In this document: piece by piece, positions 35,863-44,478 of the stretch
Layout: the number at the start of each line of letters is the position of its first letter
Position numbering within the stretch: the first letter of the stretch is position 1
NCBI GenBank assembly: GCA_028278225.1
Contig: JANQEU010000072.1
Location: forward strand, 1 to 64,000
Direction: 5' to 3'
DNA: 64,000 nt
Source of the DNA: Cyclobacteriaceae bacterium
GTDB lineage: Bacteria; Bacteroidota; Bacteroidia; Cytophagales; Cyclobacteriaceae
The notes under the pieces: model-generated
Databases searched by the model: none
What the model saw: the letters and a program-made list of their open reading frames with translations, nothing else
What the model was told of the DNA's origin: nothing
Made by a program: the position numbers and the translations under genes

Positions 35863-36648
35863 CTAGCCGAGGCTGAATCCTATCAGCAACAGGTCATCCA
35901 GCTGCATATTCGAACCGGACCAGTCTTCAAGGAAAGCTGCTATCTCTTCTTTTTGTTTGGCCATGTGGTTCATATAATTGGATTCAAGAAGTTCCTTAAC
36001 TTTTTCTTTTCCGAGCTTTTTACTGGAAGGTCCGCCAAACAAATCCTTCAGACCATCGCTGGAGAGGTAGAATTTCGAGCCCATCAAGCTACTGACGTCC
36101 ATGGGGATGGTTTTATAATCATGAGGGAAGTCAAACATCTCTCCTATTTGCATCCTGTCGGGTTTGATGATATTGAGCTCGCCATTTGTCACCTGTAACA
36201 GCTCCATTTTGGCACCGGCATACTCCATTTCCATAACCTGCGTACCTATCCTCACGATCCCAACATCGGCCCCTGTTCCTACCTGCAGGTTTTTCTTTCC
36301 TTCAAATTTTTCACGGATCTCGTGGTGCAGTTTCTCGAGGATCTTTCCCGGCTCAATGATTCCATCATCAATTACTACTTTCTTCAATGAATTGGTATAG
36401 ATGCGGGTCATCATGCTCGCAAGGTGGCCATGACCCATACAATCAAACACCGATATATAGAGGCTGTCGTGGGCTTGCTGCACCCAAAAGCCATCGCCCC
36501 CAACCTTTCCGGTCATGGGTTTATTGATGATAAAGGCATCCAGAATGCTATGAAGCTGCGCTTCCGGAAAAAGAGAAAAATAATTCTTCTTCGCTACATC
36601 CTCTACCTGTCCTAGATTGAGCTGATCCTTCTTTAGTCTGTCAGACAA
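35863..36648 (-). CDS. SpoIIE/PP2C-type serine phosphatase
   Basis: 261 residues, TTG start at 36648 (no ATG nearby). PP2C metal motifs: KVGGDGFWVQ with Asp-52, VFDCMGHGHLASMM with Asp-69, LSSDGLKDLFGG and the C-terminal DDLLLIGFSL. SpoIIE-like phosphatases dephosphorylate STAS-type regulators, here most likely the SiaC-like protein encoded next. It is the last gene of the second half of the chemosensory locus, 53 bases after cheX, which suggests that chemosensory signals feed into it. No sensor domain is present. Confidence 0.9.
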   Translation of the reverse strand: MSDRLKKDQLNLGQVEDVAKKNYFSLFPEAQLHSILDAFIINKPMTGKVGGDGFWVQQAHDSLYISVFDCMGHGHLASMMTRIYTNSLKKVVIDDGIIEPGKILEKLHHEIREKFEGKKNLQVGTGADVGIVRIGTQVMEMEYAGAKMELLQVTNGELNIIKPDRMQIGEMFDFPHDYKTIPMDVSSLMGSKFYLSSDGLKDLFGGPSSKKLGKEKVKELLESNYMNHMAKQKEEIAAFLEDWSGSNMQLDDLLLIGFSLG

Positions 36649-36701
36649 TTGCGTGTTGGTCTGAGTTGATTAATCCGTACCTACCAAAAATACGTCCCAA
36701 A

Positions 36702-37169
36702 TTATTCTAATCCAACAACGACAAATGCTTCATGACCGTTCCACTTGATTGGTATGATGTAGATGGACAGATCCTGCGGAAGTCTGAGTTGGTTAGGCAT
36801 CCCTTCGAAAACAACCGGAACCGAGATCATGAAATTTGCACCGAGATTCGCCCGGACATTACCCGCAACTACATTGGATATCTCACCCGCCATATCCAGG
36901 ATATCTTCATCTGCCGGATCATCCAGTCCGATAAAGATGTTGATGAGGTCCTTGTACATCCCCCTGTCGGCGGATATGTATACAAAACCTTTACGGTTGC
37001 CTGATATGCCGATCATACCGGTAATATCTTTCAGTATCAGGCCTTCCTTATCCTTTAGGTAAGGAACACTCATCTCCGAATCAATATCCGTTAAATGCTT
37101 GAAGTAGTTCTCAACAGACTTGATGAACAAATTACAGGTGGCCTCGAACTCCTCTTTGTTAGTTTGCAT
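36702..37169 (-). CDS. CheX-like phosphatase
   Basis: 155 residues. The signature DMAGEISNVVAGNVRANLG contains the ExxN motif (EISN) of CheX/FliY-type phosphatases, which remove phosphate from CheY. The rest fits the CheX fold (LKDITGMIGISGNRKGFVYIS, FVVVGLE). It overlaps the end of the CheY gene at 37159-37527 by 11 bases, so phosphatase and response regulator are made together. Confidence 0.87.
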   Translation of the reverse strand: MQTNKEEFEATCNLFIKSVENYFKHLTDIDSEMSVPYLKDKEGLILKDITGMIGISGNRKGFVYISADRGMYKDLINIFIGLDDPADEDILDMAGEISNVVAGNVRANLGANFMISVPVVFEGMPNQLRLPQDLSIYIIPIKWNGHEAFVVVGLE

Positions 37170-37527
37170 TACGGTTTAGAAGTTTATCAAATGCTTTGGT
37201 CAGGTCGTCAGGATTTACAGGCTTATACATAAATCCCCTTGCCCCCTTGTCCAGCGCCTGAAGTCCGGTCAGTTTATCAGACAAGGCCGTAATTATCATC
37301 ACTTTCGCCTCAGGATGTATCTGCATGATGCTCTCAAGGCAGGTAATCCCATCCATCTGGGGCATGGTGATATCCAGTGTGATCACATCCGGCATTGTGT
37401 CTTTGACCATTTCGAGGGCTTCCTTTCCATTTGAAGCCATTCCCACAATTTCCAGATCATAGTCGCCCAAATTTTTCTCAATGGTCCGGCGCATAATCGA
37501 GGAATCATCTACAATTAGTAATTTCAT
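37159..37527 (-). CDS. cheY: CheY-like response regulator 1
   Basis: 122 residues, receiver domain only. Acidic pair DD at the start (LLIVDDSSIMRR), phospho-Asp in VITLDITMPQMDG, Thr/Ser in MIITALS and Lys in FMYKPV. It overlaps the end of the CheA-like kinase gene by 4 bases (ATGA) and is probably its direct phosphoryl acceptor. The motif LDITMPQMDG is standard, unlike the other two CheY copies in the locus. Confidence 0.93.
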   Translation of the reverse strand: MKLLIVDDSSIMRRTIEKNLGDYDLEIVGMASNGKEALEMVKDTMPDVITLDITMPQMDGITCLESIMQIHPEAKVMIITALSDKLTGLQALDKGARGFMYKPVNPDDLTKAFDKLLNRNAN

Positions 37528-40142
37528 GATGCGGCTTCAATGGGTTCGTTTTGATTGGCTAATAAAGGCAGTCTCATGTTCATTTCAAAAAATTGACCTG
37601 GAACAAAGTTGATGTCAAAAGCCCCTCCATTCTCTTCAATGATAGTCTTTACCAGGCTCATTCCCTGCCCTCTTCCACTGTAATCATCGGCTTTTCCAGC
37701 AGTCGAAAATCCATTATTGAATATCAGTCTGGCTATCTCCTCATCACTCATATCCTCAAGTGATGCTTCGGTAATGATCTCTCTTTCAACGGCTTTGGTA
37801 GCAATTTCCTCAATATCCAGTCCTTTGCCATCATCACAATATGAAATGATCATTTCATTCTGATCCGTCCTGTCTACCGAAACGATAATATTTCCCTTCA
37901 CCATCTTGTCAAGGGCTACACGCACATTGGCACTTTCGATGCCATGGGACAGTGAATTTCGCATAAGCTGGATCATCACATCTTTAAAGGGATTGATCAG
38001 GTTATCCGGTATGACCAGGTTTTTCTCATTCTTGAAGGTCAGCGAAACCGGTTTATCCAGCTCCTTGCTCATCTTTTCCAGCCCTTTCTCCAGTGTATCC
38101 AGCAGCATGATATTGGTTACCAACTGACCCTCACTCGGAAGGTTTTTGTAGACGCTGGCTACTTTGTGAAGCATTTCTTCCATGTCCTCCAGGATCTTAT
38201 TCGCTTCATCTATTTCATATAGTATGGTCAGAAAGTCCTTGCCTGCAACGTCTTTTTCCTTGAATTCCGCAATGGATTCTTCGATCAAATGGAATTTTTC
38301 GCGCATAAGATCCAGGCCTATGACCATGGCATTACCTTTGAGATTGTGGATGGTCTCAAACGTGAAATTCATGAGTTCCTTCAGGTCACGACCCTTATTC
38401 GCCTCATAGCGTTCGGAAATACCCTTAATGATCTTTTTGGAATTGTGAAGGAATCCCTGAAGAACGGCCGGGTCGATCTTTAAGATACTGAGTACCTGCT
38501 CAGTCTCCCTCTTTTTCTTTTCTTCCGCTTCCTCCAGATGCTGCTGTAGCAATACGGACTCGGTTTCGTCCGAGATCGTAGCCATAATGCTTTGAATTTC
38601 ACCATTCCGCTCAATCCTGGTAAATGAAACCCTGATATATTTGGTATTCACTATACCATCAGCTTCTGTGAATATTTTCACCTGCTCGACAGGGTTCAGC
38701 TGGTTCACAACCTCCTCGTCCATATCCTTATTAAACAGGTGTTTCATAAACATTTCAAGGGCTTCCAGGTCCCTGGGAATGATATGGGGACGCATGAAAT
38801 TGCCAAAATTTTCCCCCCCGATCTTCTTCTGCTCAAAGATGTCTTCCATCGCACGGGAATAAAGGTTGCTTATTTTGAAATCCTTGTCCAAAAGGAATAT
38901 CCCCTGGTGCACATTTTCAAAAACTACCTCGGATTGTTTGTAAATATTTTCATAAAGGTACTCTGCCTGATCCCGTTCCTTTTTCAGTTCCGCATGTGAT
39001 TTATTGATCTCCTCGACCATCACATTGAAGGTGTCGGCATAATGACCAAGCTCATCTCTCGCAGACACATGCACTTCATCCGAAAGGTCACCGGCCGCAA
39101 TTTTCTTGGTAAATGCTTCCAGGATATTGACATTGGAAACAATATTTCGGACAATACTTCCCACAAGCAGGAATGTAATGATCGCAACAACCAGGTCGAT
39201 AACCACAAATAATACAAACTCGCGGTTGGCGCTGGCTGCCACAGTTTCCGTATAATTATGGATCCTGTCTGACATAAAATCCTCAACCATCTTGAGGGAG
39301 TTGATCTTACCGGTCAGCACATTGTAGAAATGACTGGGGTCCTCATCAAAGCTCCTGTTTGTCAGCAGAACCTGCTGAAGTCTTCTTGCTTCATCGACGT
39401 CAGGTCCTTTTACAATTCTTTCAAAGTACTCCCTGGATTCCTCGTTGGTGATCGTCAGAAATGCATCAAGGTACGATTCCTGTGCCGATACCAGTGATGA
39501 ATACGTGTTGTACATGTCATTGTCCATCCTTTTCACGGCAAAAACCTGTGTACCCATAGCCCGCTCTATGCTTGTTCGTTCCTTGGACTTAAGGAAATAA
39601 ATGATGGCATGGACCTGCTGGGCCAGCGTCTTATCGCGCGTCTCATTGATAAGATCATTGACGGTGTTTAATGCAGCACCATTGATATCAGAGAAATATT
39701 CAATTGCCCGGTTTGGTGTGAGCGTAAGGTCATCCACCTGGCTTCTGATCTGGCTTAAGCGATTGAAATAGGTTTTAAGATCTTCTATATCCTTGCCATG
39801 TATCTGCATTACATCATCCAGGCGCGGATCATTGACCTCCCGGTAAAATACCTGCAGGGTACTGTCCGTTCTTTCCCGCTGTGCCATAAGCTCCTGGGCA
39901 AAGGACTCTCCTTTTGCCGAAAGGTATCCGGAGGTGATCCCCCGTTCTTTCTGTATCTCATGCACGACATGATTGATCTCTATTCCAACGATTATGGCTT
40001 TATTCAGCCTCGTGGAATCTTTGTAATCCAGGAAGCTGTCGCGGATCTGGAAATAGTCAAATACCAGTATTGTTAATACAAGCGGTACTAAGACAACGGC
40101 AAATTTTCGTCGGATGGAAAGATCGTGCAATCGGTTTCTCAT
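37524..40142 (-). CDS. CheA-like sensor kinase: NIT-type sensor, HAMP, PAS, HPt, HATPase
   Basis: 872 residues. TM1 at 13-30; periplasmic helical region to 305 with EIQKERGITSGYLSAKG, typical of nitrate/nitrite-sensing (NIT) domains; TM2 310-335; HAMP 330-385; PAS about 400-530; coiled coil; HPt with His-599 in TIHNLKGNAMVIG; ATP-binding domain with RNSLSHGIE (729-736), DDGKGLDI and SGRGQGMSLV. It has no CheW-like (P5) domain, so it senses by itself rather than through MCPs. It is sandwiched between two cheY genes with 4-base overlaps. Confidence 0.9.
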   Translation of the reverse strand: MRNRLHDLSIRRKFAVVLVPLVLTILVFDYFQIRDSFLDYKDSTRLNKAIIVGIEINHVVHEIQKERGITSGYLSAKGESFAQELMAQRERTDSTLQVFYREVNDPRLDDVMQIHGKDIEDLKTYFNRLSQIRSQVDDLTLTPNRAIEYFSDINGAALNTVNDLINETRDKTLAQQVHAIIYFLKSKERTSIERAMGTQVFAVKRMDNDMYNTYSSLVSAQESYLDAFLTITNEESREYFERIVKGPDVDEARRLQQVLLTNRSFDEDPSHFYNVLTGKINSLKMVEDFMSDRIHNYTETVAASANREFVLFVVIDLVVAIITFLLVGSIVRNIVSNVNILEAFTKKIAAGDLSDEVHVSARDELGHYADTFNVMVEEINKSHAELKKERDQAEYLYENIYKQSEVVFENVHQGIFLLDKDFKISNLYSRAMEDIFEQKKIGGENFGNFMRPHIIPRDLEALEMFMKHLFNKDMDEEVVNQLNPVEQVKIFTEADGIVNTKYIRVSFTRIERNGEIQSIMATISDETESVLLQQHLEEAEEKKKRETEQVLSILKIDPAVLQGFLHNSKKIIKGISERYEANKGRDLKELMNFTFETIHNLKGNAMVIGLDLMREKFHLIEESIAEFKEKDVAGKDFLTILYEIDEANKILEDMEEMLHKVASVYKNLPSEGQLVTNIMLLDTLEKGLEKMSKELDKPVSLTFKNEKNLVIPDNLINPFKDVMIQLMRNSLSHGIESANVRVALDKMVKGNIIVSVDRTDQNEMIISYCDDGKGLDIEEIATKAVEREIITEASLEDMSDEEIARLIFNNGFSTAGKADDYSGRGQGMSLVKTIIEENGGAFDINFVPGQFFEMNMRLPLLANQNEPIEAAS

Positions 40143-40498
40143 AACACCTTATTTACTACGGCGACCAGGTCTTCTGATGTGAAAGGTTTAACAATATAAT
40201 CCAATGCGCCAAGTTCCTTGCCTTTGTTAACGACAGTATCCTGACCGACGGCGCTTACCATTACTACTTTGGACTGGATCCCCTCATCCCGCAATGTCTT
40301 CAGGATGTCAAAACCCATCATATCCGGCAGTATGTTATCCAATGTTATCAGGTCCGGCTCAAGCTCCATGGCCAGATCAATGGCTGATTCACCGTCCTGT
40401 GCCTCACCGACTATTTCATATCCTTGCTCGGACAGGGACGTTTTGATGAGCGATCTCATGTAGATAGAATCATCAACGATTAGTACTCTCTTGCTCAT
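40139..40498 (-). CDS. cheY: CheY-like response regulator 2
   Basis: 119 residues, receiver only. DD pair (VLIVDDSIYMRS), phospho-Asp in ITLDNILPDMMG, SAVGQ and KPF motifs complete. It is close in sequence to the CheY at 41469-41831 (shared LDNILPDM, SAVGQ, ELGA), so these two are recent paralogues. The gene overlaps the start of the CheA-like kinase by 4 bases. Confidence 0.93.
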   Translation of the reverse strand: MSKRVLIVDDSIYMRSLIKTSLSEQGYEIVGEAQDGESAIDLAMELEPDLITLDNILPDMMGFDILKTLRDEGIQSKVVMVSAVGQDTVVNKGKELGALDYIVKPFTSEDLVAVVNKVL

Positions 40499-40559
40499 AG
40501 TTCTATATTCTGGTTTAGTTTTTAATCAGTTGTCTGTATAAATTTCAGAAATTGTTATT

Positions 40560-41159
40560 TTAAACGGCCTGTTTGATTTGGTTGACGAAATTCTCATTGA
40601 AAATCCAGACAAAATCAGGCGAAATGTCCAGCTCCGTACCATGAAAAATTGCCTTAAAGTGAATTACGGTATCGAACGCCGTGGATTCGGTCTTCAGATA
40701 GCCATTTACTTCGTTGTTTGGCATGATATGCAGAGACGGAACGTCTCCGAAAATCTCTAACCCCAGGAAATTGGCAAATTCAGTGATAACAGCAGCGGCA
40801 ACCATATTATCAATCTCCGTCAAAAATGCCATTTTCATCATTTTACTCTCCGGAGAATCATTTTCCAGTATGTTTTGAGGGAGACATGCTTTGTTGATCT
40901 TGTCTACTTCGTCCTCGGAAAAAATCAGGTGGCATGATCCCTTCAATTGCCCTTTTAGTTCAGTTTTGACGAGGTGAACGTTGTGATCGTCGGAGGAATC
41001 AAACTGCGGTAATGCGTGCTGCTCATTGCCATAATCGATCTGTTTAAGTGATATGGGACTTTGCAGTATCTGCTCCATCGACGCTTTGGCCATGGATAAC
41101 CCTCCAAAAATCAATTTGGTGGCAACCTGCATTTCGTTTTCTTTCAAAGTATCTAGCAT
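40560..41159 (-). CDS. cheC: CheC-like phosphatase
   Basis: 199 residues. FLTEIDNMVAAAVITEFANFLG carries the ExxN motif (EIDN). It is a paralogue of the orphan CheC-like protein at 29570-30190, and like it shows a single clear catalytic motif. Probably a CheY phosphatase or adaptation factor. First gene of the second chemosensory sub-operon; a 309-base gap with a hairpin separates it from the first. Confidence 0.8.
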   Translation of the reverse strand: MLDTLKENEMQVATKLIFGGLSMAKASMEQILQSPISLKQIDYGNEQHALPQFDSSDDHNVHLVKTELKGQLKGSCHLIFSEDEVDKINKACLPQNILENDSPESKMMKMAFLTEIDNMVAAAVITEFANFLGLEIFGDVPSLHIMPNNEVNGYLKTESTAFDTVIHFKAIFHGTELDISPDFVWIFNENFVNQIKQAV

Positions 41160-41468
41160 AAGCTGTGAGTATAAATAGTCAGTAATTCAATTATTATTAA
41201 GTGTGAATTTCAGCCATTTATATAATTATACATATAAAGAAGTGTATCAGCAAGGATTTTAATGGAGTGAAATGAAGAATTAGAAGATAATCTGGGTTTT
41301 GAGAACATTAAATAACAGTGTTCAGCAGGATAATCCAAGCCGTGTTTAACGTGAAAAAGTGATAAAACCCACCTCAACAAGCGCCCGGAATAATTTTCCG
41401 GCGCATAAAGAAAAAAGGAAAATCATGACGAGTCGCCGGATGCCAGTCGCACCGTGAAGCCGGACTAT
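41160..41468. other. Gap between the two chemosensory sub-operons
   Basis: No gene supported. It contains the hairpin at 41381-41404 and should contain the promoter for the cheC-to-PP2C genes. Confidence 0.5.
41381..41404 (-). terminator. Hairpin after cheY3
   Basis: GCGCCCGGAA (41381-41390) pairs with TTCCGGCGC (41396-41404) with one bulged base, downstream of cheY at 41469. No U-run follows on the minus strand, so it may only weaken read-through into the second sub-operon. Confidence 0.45.
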
Positions 41469-41831
41469 CTAATCCAGTACCTTCCTGATAGATCTGATCA
41501 GGTGCTCCTCTGAAAATGGTTTGGTTATATACTCCGAAGCGCCCAATTCAAGCCCTTCATTAATGGTGGACTGCTGCCCCACCGCACTTATTATGATGAC
41601 GACAGATTCCAGGCCCTGTTCCTTTATGGTTTTGAGAACGTCCAAACCTGTCATGTCAGGCAAAATATTGTCCAGGGTGATGAAATCAGGCTTAAGTTCC
41701 AATGCCATATCTATAGCTGTTTCTCCATTGGGTGCGGTACCGGCAACTTCAAATCCTTCATTTGTAAGAACTTCCTGAATTTTGGACCTCATGTATCCGG
41801 AGTCATCAACGATCAGTACCCTTTTATTCAT
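41469..41831 (-). CDS. cheY: CheY-like response regulator 3
   Basis: 120 residues, single receiver domain: RVLIVDDSGYMRSK, phospho-Asp in ITLDNILPDMTG, SAVGQ and Lys in ITKPF. It is a close paralogue of CheY 2. It follows cheR by 12 bases and ends the first sub-operon, so it is the likely main output of the MCP-CheA pathway. No flagellar target is encoded nearby. Confidence 0.93.
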   Translation of the reverse strand: MNKRVLIVDDSGYMRSKIQEVLTNEGFEVAGTAPNGETAIDMALELKPDFITLDNILPDMTGLDVLKTIKEQGLESVVIIISAVGQQSTINEGLELGASEYITKPFSEEHLIRSIRKVLD

Positions 41832-41843
41832 AGCGGTTCTATT

Positions 41844-42716
41844 TTATTTGGTAGTTGATTCTTTCTTTTTGTAAATCCTCGTCTTAACGTCATAAAGCTC
41901 GAACAATGACTTTCCGGAATCCGGCATAATGTCATAATAGCCTATGATCAGGAAACCGTCATCATTCAAACAGTTATACAACAAATTCAAGACTTTTGTT
42001 TTCAGTGTTTCATCGAAGTATATCATTACATTCCGGCAAAAGATGATATCAAACTTTCGGTCCATCGGTTCGTCAACCAGATTATGCCGTGTGTAGCTGA
42101 CATGCTGTCTATAACGTGATTTTATGGTCGCGTGACTGTCGTGATAATCAAAATAATCTTCCATTCTCCGGGTTGGGAAAAATTTCAGGAATGGCGTCAG
42201 ATATTGCTTCAACAGGATCAAAGAATAATCTCCTTTTTTGGCTTTATTGAGTGCTGTTGTACTTAAATCGGTGGCCAATGCCTTTGTCCGGCTCAGATAC
42301 CCCTGCTCCTCAAGCACTATGGCCATTGTATACACCTCTTCTCCCGTGGAGCACCCGGCATGCCAGATATTCAACATCCTGTTGTTAAATTTCCCCAATA
42401 AATTATCCCTGATTTTTATCCAAACATCCGGATTGCGGAACAATTCCGTAAGATTCACCAGGAGGTCGTCGATGGCATTCATGAAAAAGTCCCTGTCTTT
42501 CAAGACCCTCGACCACAGCTCCAATGTAGATGTCATTTTGTTTTTGAGCATCAACCGGGCTATTCCACGTTTAAATGAACTGCGCTCATAGTTGGTGAAG
42601 TCCAGGCCATACCTGTTTTTCATAGCCACCACCAGGGCGGTCAGTTCTTCATCTGTGATAGCATTCGTGCCGCCTAGCTCAAACATTTTGGATATTGAAA
42701 GGATTGTTTCGTGCAT
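41844..42716 (-). CDS. cheR: Chemotaxis methyltransferase CheR
   Basis: 290 residues. N-terminal helical domain with MKNRYGLDFTNYERSSFKRGI, then the SAM-binding domain with NIWHAGCSTGEEVYTMAIVLEE and FDIIFCRNVMIYFDE. It methylates Glu residues of MCPs for adaptation, opposing CheB. The MCP in this locus is the obvious substrate. It lacks fused TPR units. Confidence 0.95.
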   Translation of the reverse strand: MHETILSISKMFELGGTNAITDEELTALVVAMKNRYGLDFTNYERSSFKRGIARLMLKNKMTSTLELWSRVLKDRDFFMNAIDDLLVNLTELFRNPDVWIKIRDNLLGKFNNRMLNIWHAGCSTGEEVYTMAIVLEEQGYLSRTKALATDLSTTALNKAKKGDYSLILLKQYLTPFLKFFPTRRMEDYFDYHDSHATIKSRYRQHVSYTRHNLVDEPMDRKFDIIFCRNVMIYFDETLKTKVLNLLYNCLNDDGFLIIGYYDIMPDSGKSLFELYDVKTRIYKKKESTTK

Positions 42717-42739
42717 TCATAGCTGGTTGTCGGATGCCG

Positions 42740-44476
42740 TCAGGCCACCAACGTTTTATCAGTTTTTATCACATTCTTGTATAACAGGTCCACAACAGCG
42801 GTCACATCTATGACGGGACAGACATTTCCATTTCCCAGTATCGTCGTACCGCTCAGCAGCTTTATTTTGTCAAGGGGTTTTGGCAGTGTTTTTTCGATGA
42901 TCTCTTTACGCTGGAGCAACCTGTCGATCACGATGCCCGTCTGTTTGCCAGAATAGGAAACAATGATCACATCCAGGTGCTCGTCTTCGGAAATGCTGCT
43001 GAAAGTCTTATGCAGCGCTCCCTTTCTGCTGATTTCGGACAGGTCCTCCATACGGGTAAGATCCTTGAGAAAAACGATCGAAATGGTTGAATCCAGGTAT
43101 TGCGCCATCAGTCCGTCACCGATTTTATGAATTTCATTTTTTTTCAGGGAAATGACTGCTTCGGTATAGGATAAGGCGATCGCATATTCCTGTCCGTCAA
43201 GCTCAAAAAGCAGTGCCCCTTTCAGCGCCAGGGACGACGGCAGCATCAGGGTAATGGTGGTTCCCTTACCCGTCTCCGTCTCAATCTTCACCTGACCTCC
43301 CATGGACTCGACGGTGCGTTTGACCACGTCCATTCCCACACCTCTTCCGGATATTTCAGTTACCTTCTCAGCACTTGAAAAACCCGGCTCAAAAACATAC
43401 ATCAGCACATCCTCATCACTGAGGGCCCGGGCCACTTCCGACGTCACCATTCCCTTTTCGACTATCTTTTTCCGTATGATCGCAGCGTCTATACCTTTTC
43501 CATCGTCGGAGATCATGATATTGACCCTGTCTTTCTCATAAGTGGCATTTAGCGTGATACTACCTCCCTCGGGCTTGCCTGCGGCCTTTCTTGTCCCGGC
43601 ACTCTCAATACCATGACTAACAGCGTTACGAACCAGGTGAATGAGTGAATCACTCATTGTTTTCAGAATATTCCTGTCAATCTCCACTTCAGTACCTTTC
43701 AGACTGAGGCTCACGTTCTTCTTTTCTATAGCCGCAGCGTCGCGAACTATACGGTGAAACTTGTTGAATAGGAAACCCATCTGAACCATTCGCGCATTCA
43801 TGATACCGAACTGCAAGTTGGATGAAATACGCTGAAGGCTTTCAAATTCACTGGTCCGCCGGCCATCATTACCACTCAGGGCCATGAGCCTGTCCCTTTC
43901 GATGATCAGCTGCCCTACAAGGTTCATGAGCTCATCCATCTTTTTAACAGGTATCTGGATCACATCAGCGAAAGCGATTTCAGGCATTACATCATCCTTG
44001 ATCACAACGTCCGTCCCGGCACCTTCCTCCCCTTCCTCTACCTGGGCGGGTTGTACCTCCGGCGTGTCCTTTTGGCCGGCAGGTTCACTTTCCTTTGCTT
44101 CCCTCAGGATCACCGCCAGTTTGGTTTTGAGGCCCAGATAGCTGACCTTCTTACCCGTATTGATGGCATTGATCAATTCGCCCAGTTTGTCATTGGCTTT
44201 GAAAAGTGTTTCAAAAATTTGCCTTGTCAACACTATTTCGCCGTTTTTGACGGCACCCATGATATCTTCCATGACATGGGACAGATCAGCTATGCCACTA
44301 AACCCCATACCCATCGCATTACCCTTAAGTGTATGAGTGATCCTGAATATGGAATTTATCGCACTCTTGTTGCTGTGCTCTTTTTCGAGATCGATAAAGA
44401 GTTTATTCAGCTCTTCAAAGTTTTCCAGTGCCTCGACGAGGAATAATTCTTTGTATTCTGATTCTTTTGATTTCAA
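42740..44476 (-). CDS. cheA: Chemotaxis histidine kinase CheA
   Basis: 578 residues, TTG start. HPt domain with His-48 in RITHTLKGNAMGMGF; a linker rich in Glu and Pro where a P2 domain would be; dimerisation helices with MDELMNLVGQLIIERDRL; ATPase domain with LVRNAVSHGIESAGTR, DDGKGID and GRGVGMDVVKRTVE; and a C-terminal CheW-like domain (LLFELDGQEYAIALSYTEAVI). The P2 domain seems to be absent or reduced. Phosphorylates CheY and CheB. It starts two bases downstream of the cheB stop. Confidence 0.95.
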   Translation of the reverse strand: MKSKESEYKELFLVEALENFEELNKLFIDLEKEHSNKSAINSIFRITHTLKGNAMGMGFSGIADLSHVMEDIMGAVKNGEIVLTRQIFETLFKANDKLGELINAINTGKKVSYLGLKTKLAVILREAKESEPAGQKDTPEVQPAQVEEGEEGAGTDVVIKDDVMPEIAFADVIQIPVKKMDELMNLVGQLIIERDRLMALSGNDGRRTSEFESLQRISSNLQFGIMNARMVQMGFLFNKFHRIVRDAAAIEKKNVSLSLKGTEVEIDRNILKTMSDSLIHLVRNAVSHGIESAGTRKAAGKPEGGSITLNATYEKDRVNIMISDDGKGIDAAIIRKKIVEKGMVTSEVARALSDEDVLMYVFEPGFSSAEKVTEISGRGVGMDVVKRTVESMGGQVKIETETGKGTTITLMLPSSLALKGALLFELDGQEYAIALSYTEAVISLKKNEIHKIGDGLMAQYLDSTISIVFLKDLTRMEDLSEISRKGALHKTFSSISEDEHLDVIIVSYSGKQTGIVIDRLLQRKEIIEKTLPKPLDKIKLLSGTTILGNGNVCPVIDVTAVVDLLYKNVIKTDKTLVA

Positions 44477-44478
44477 AA

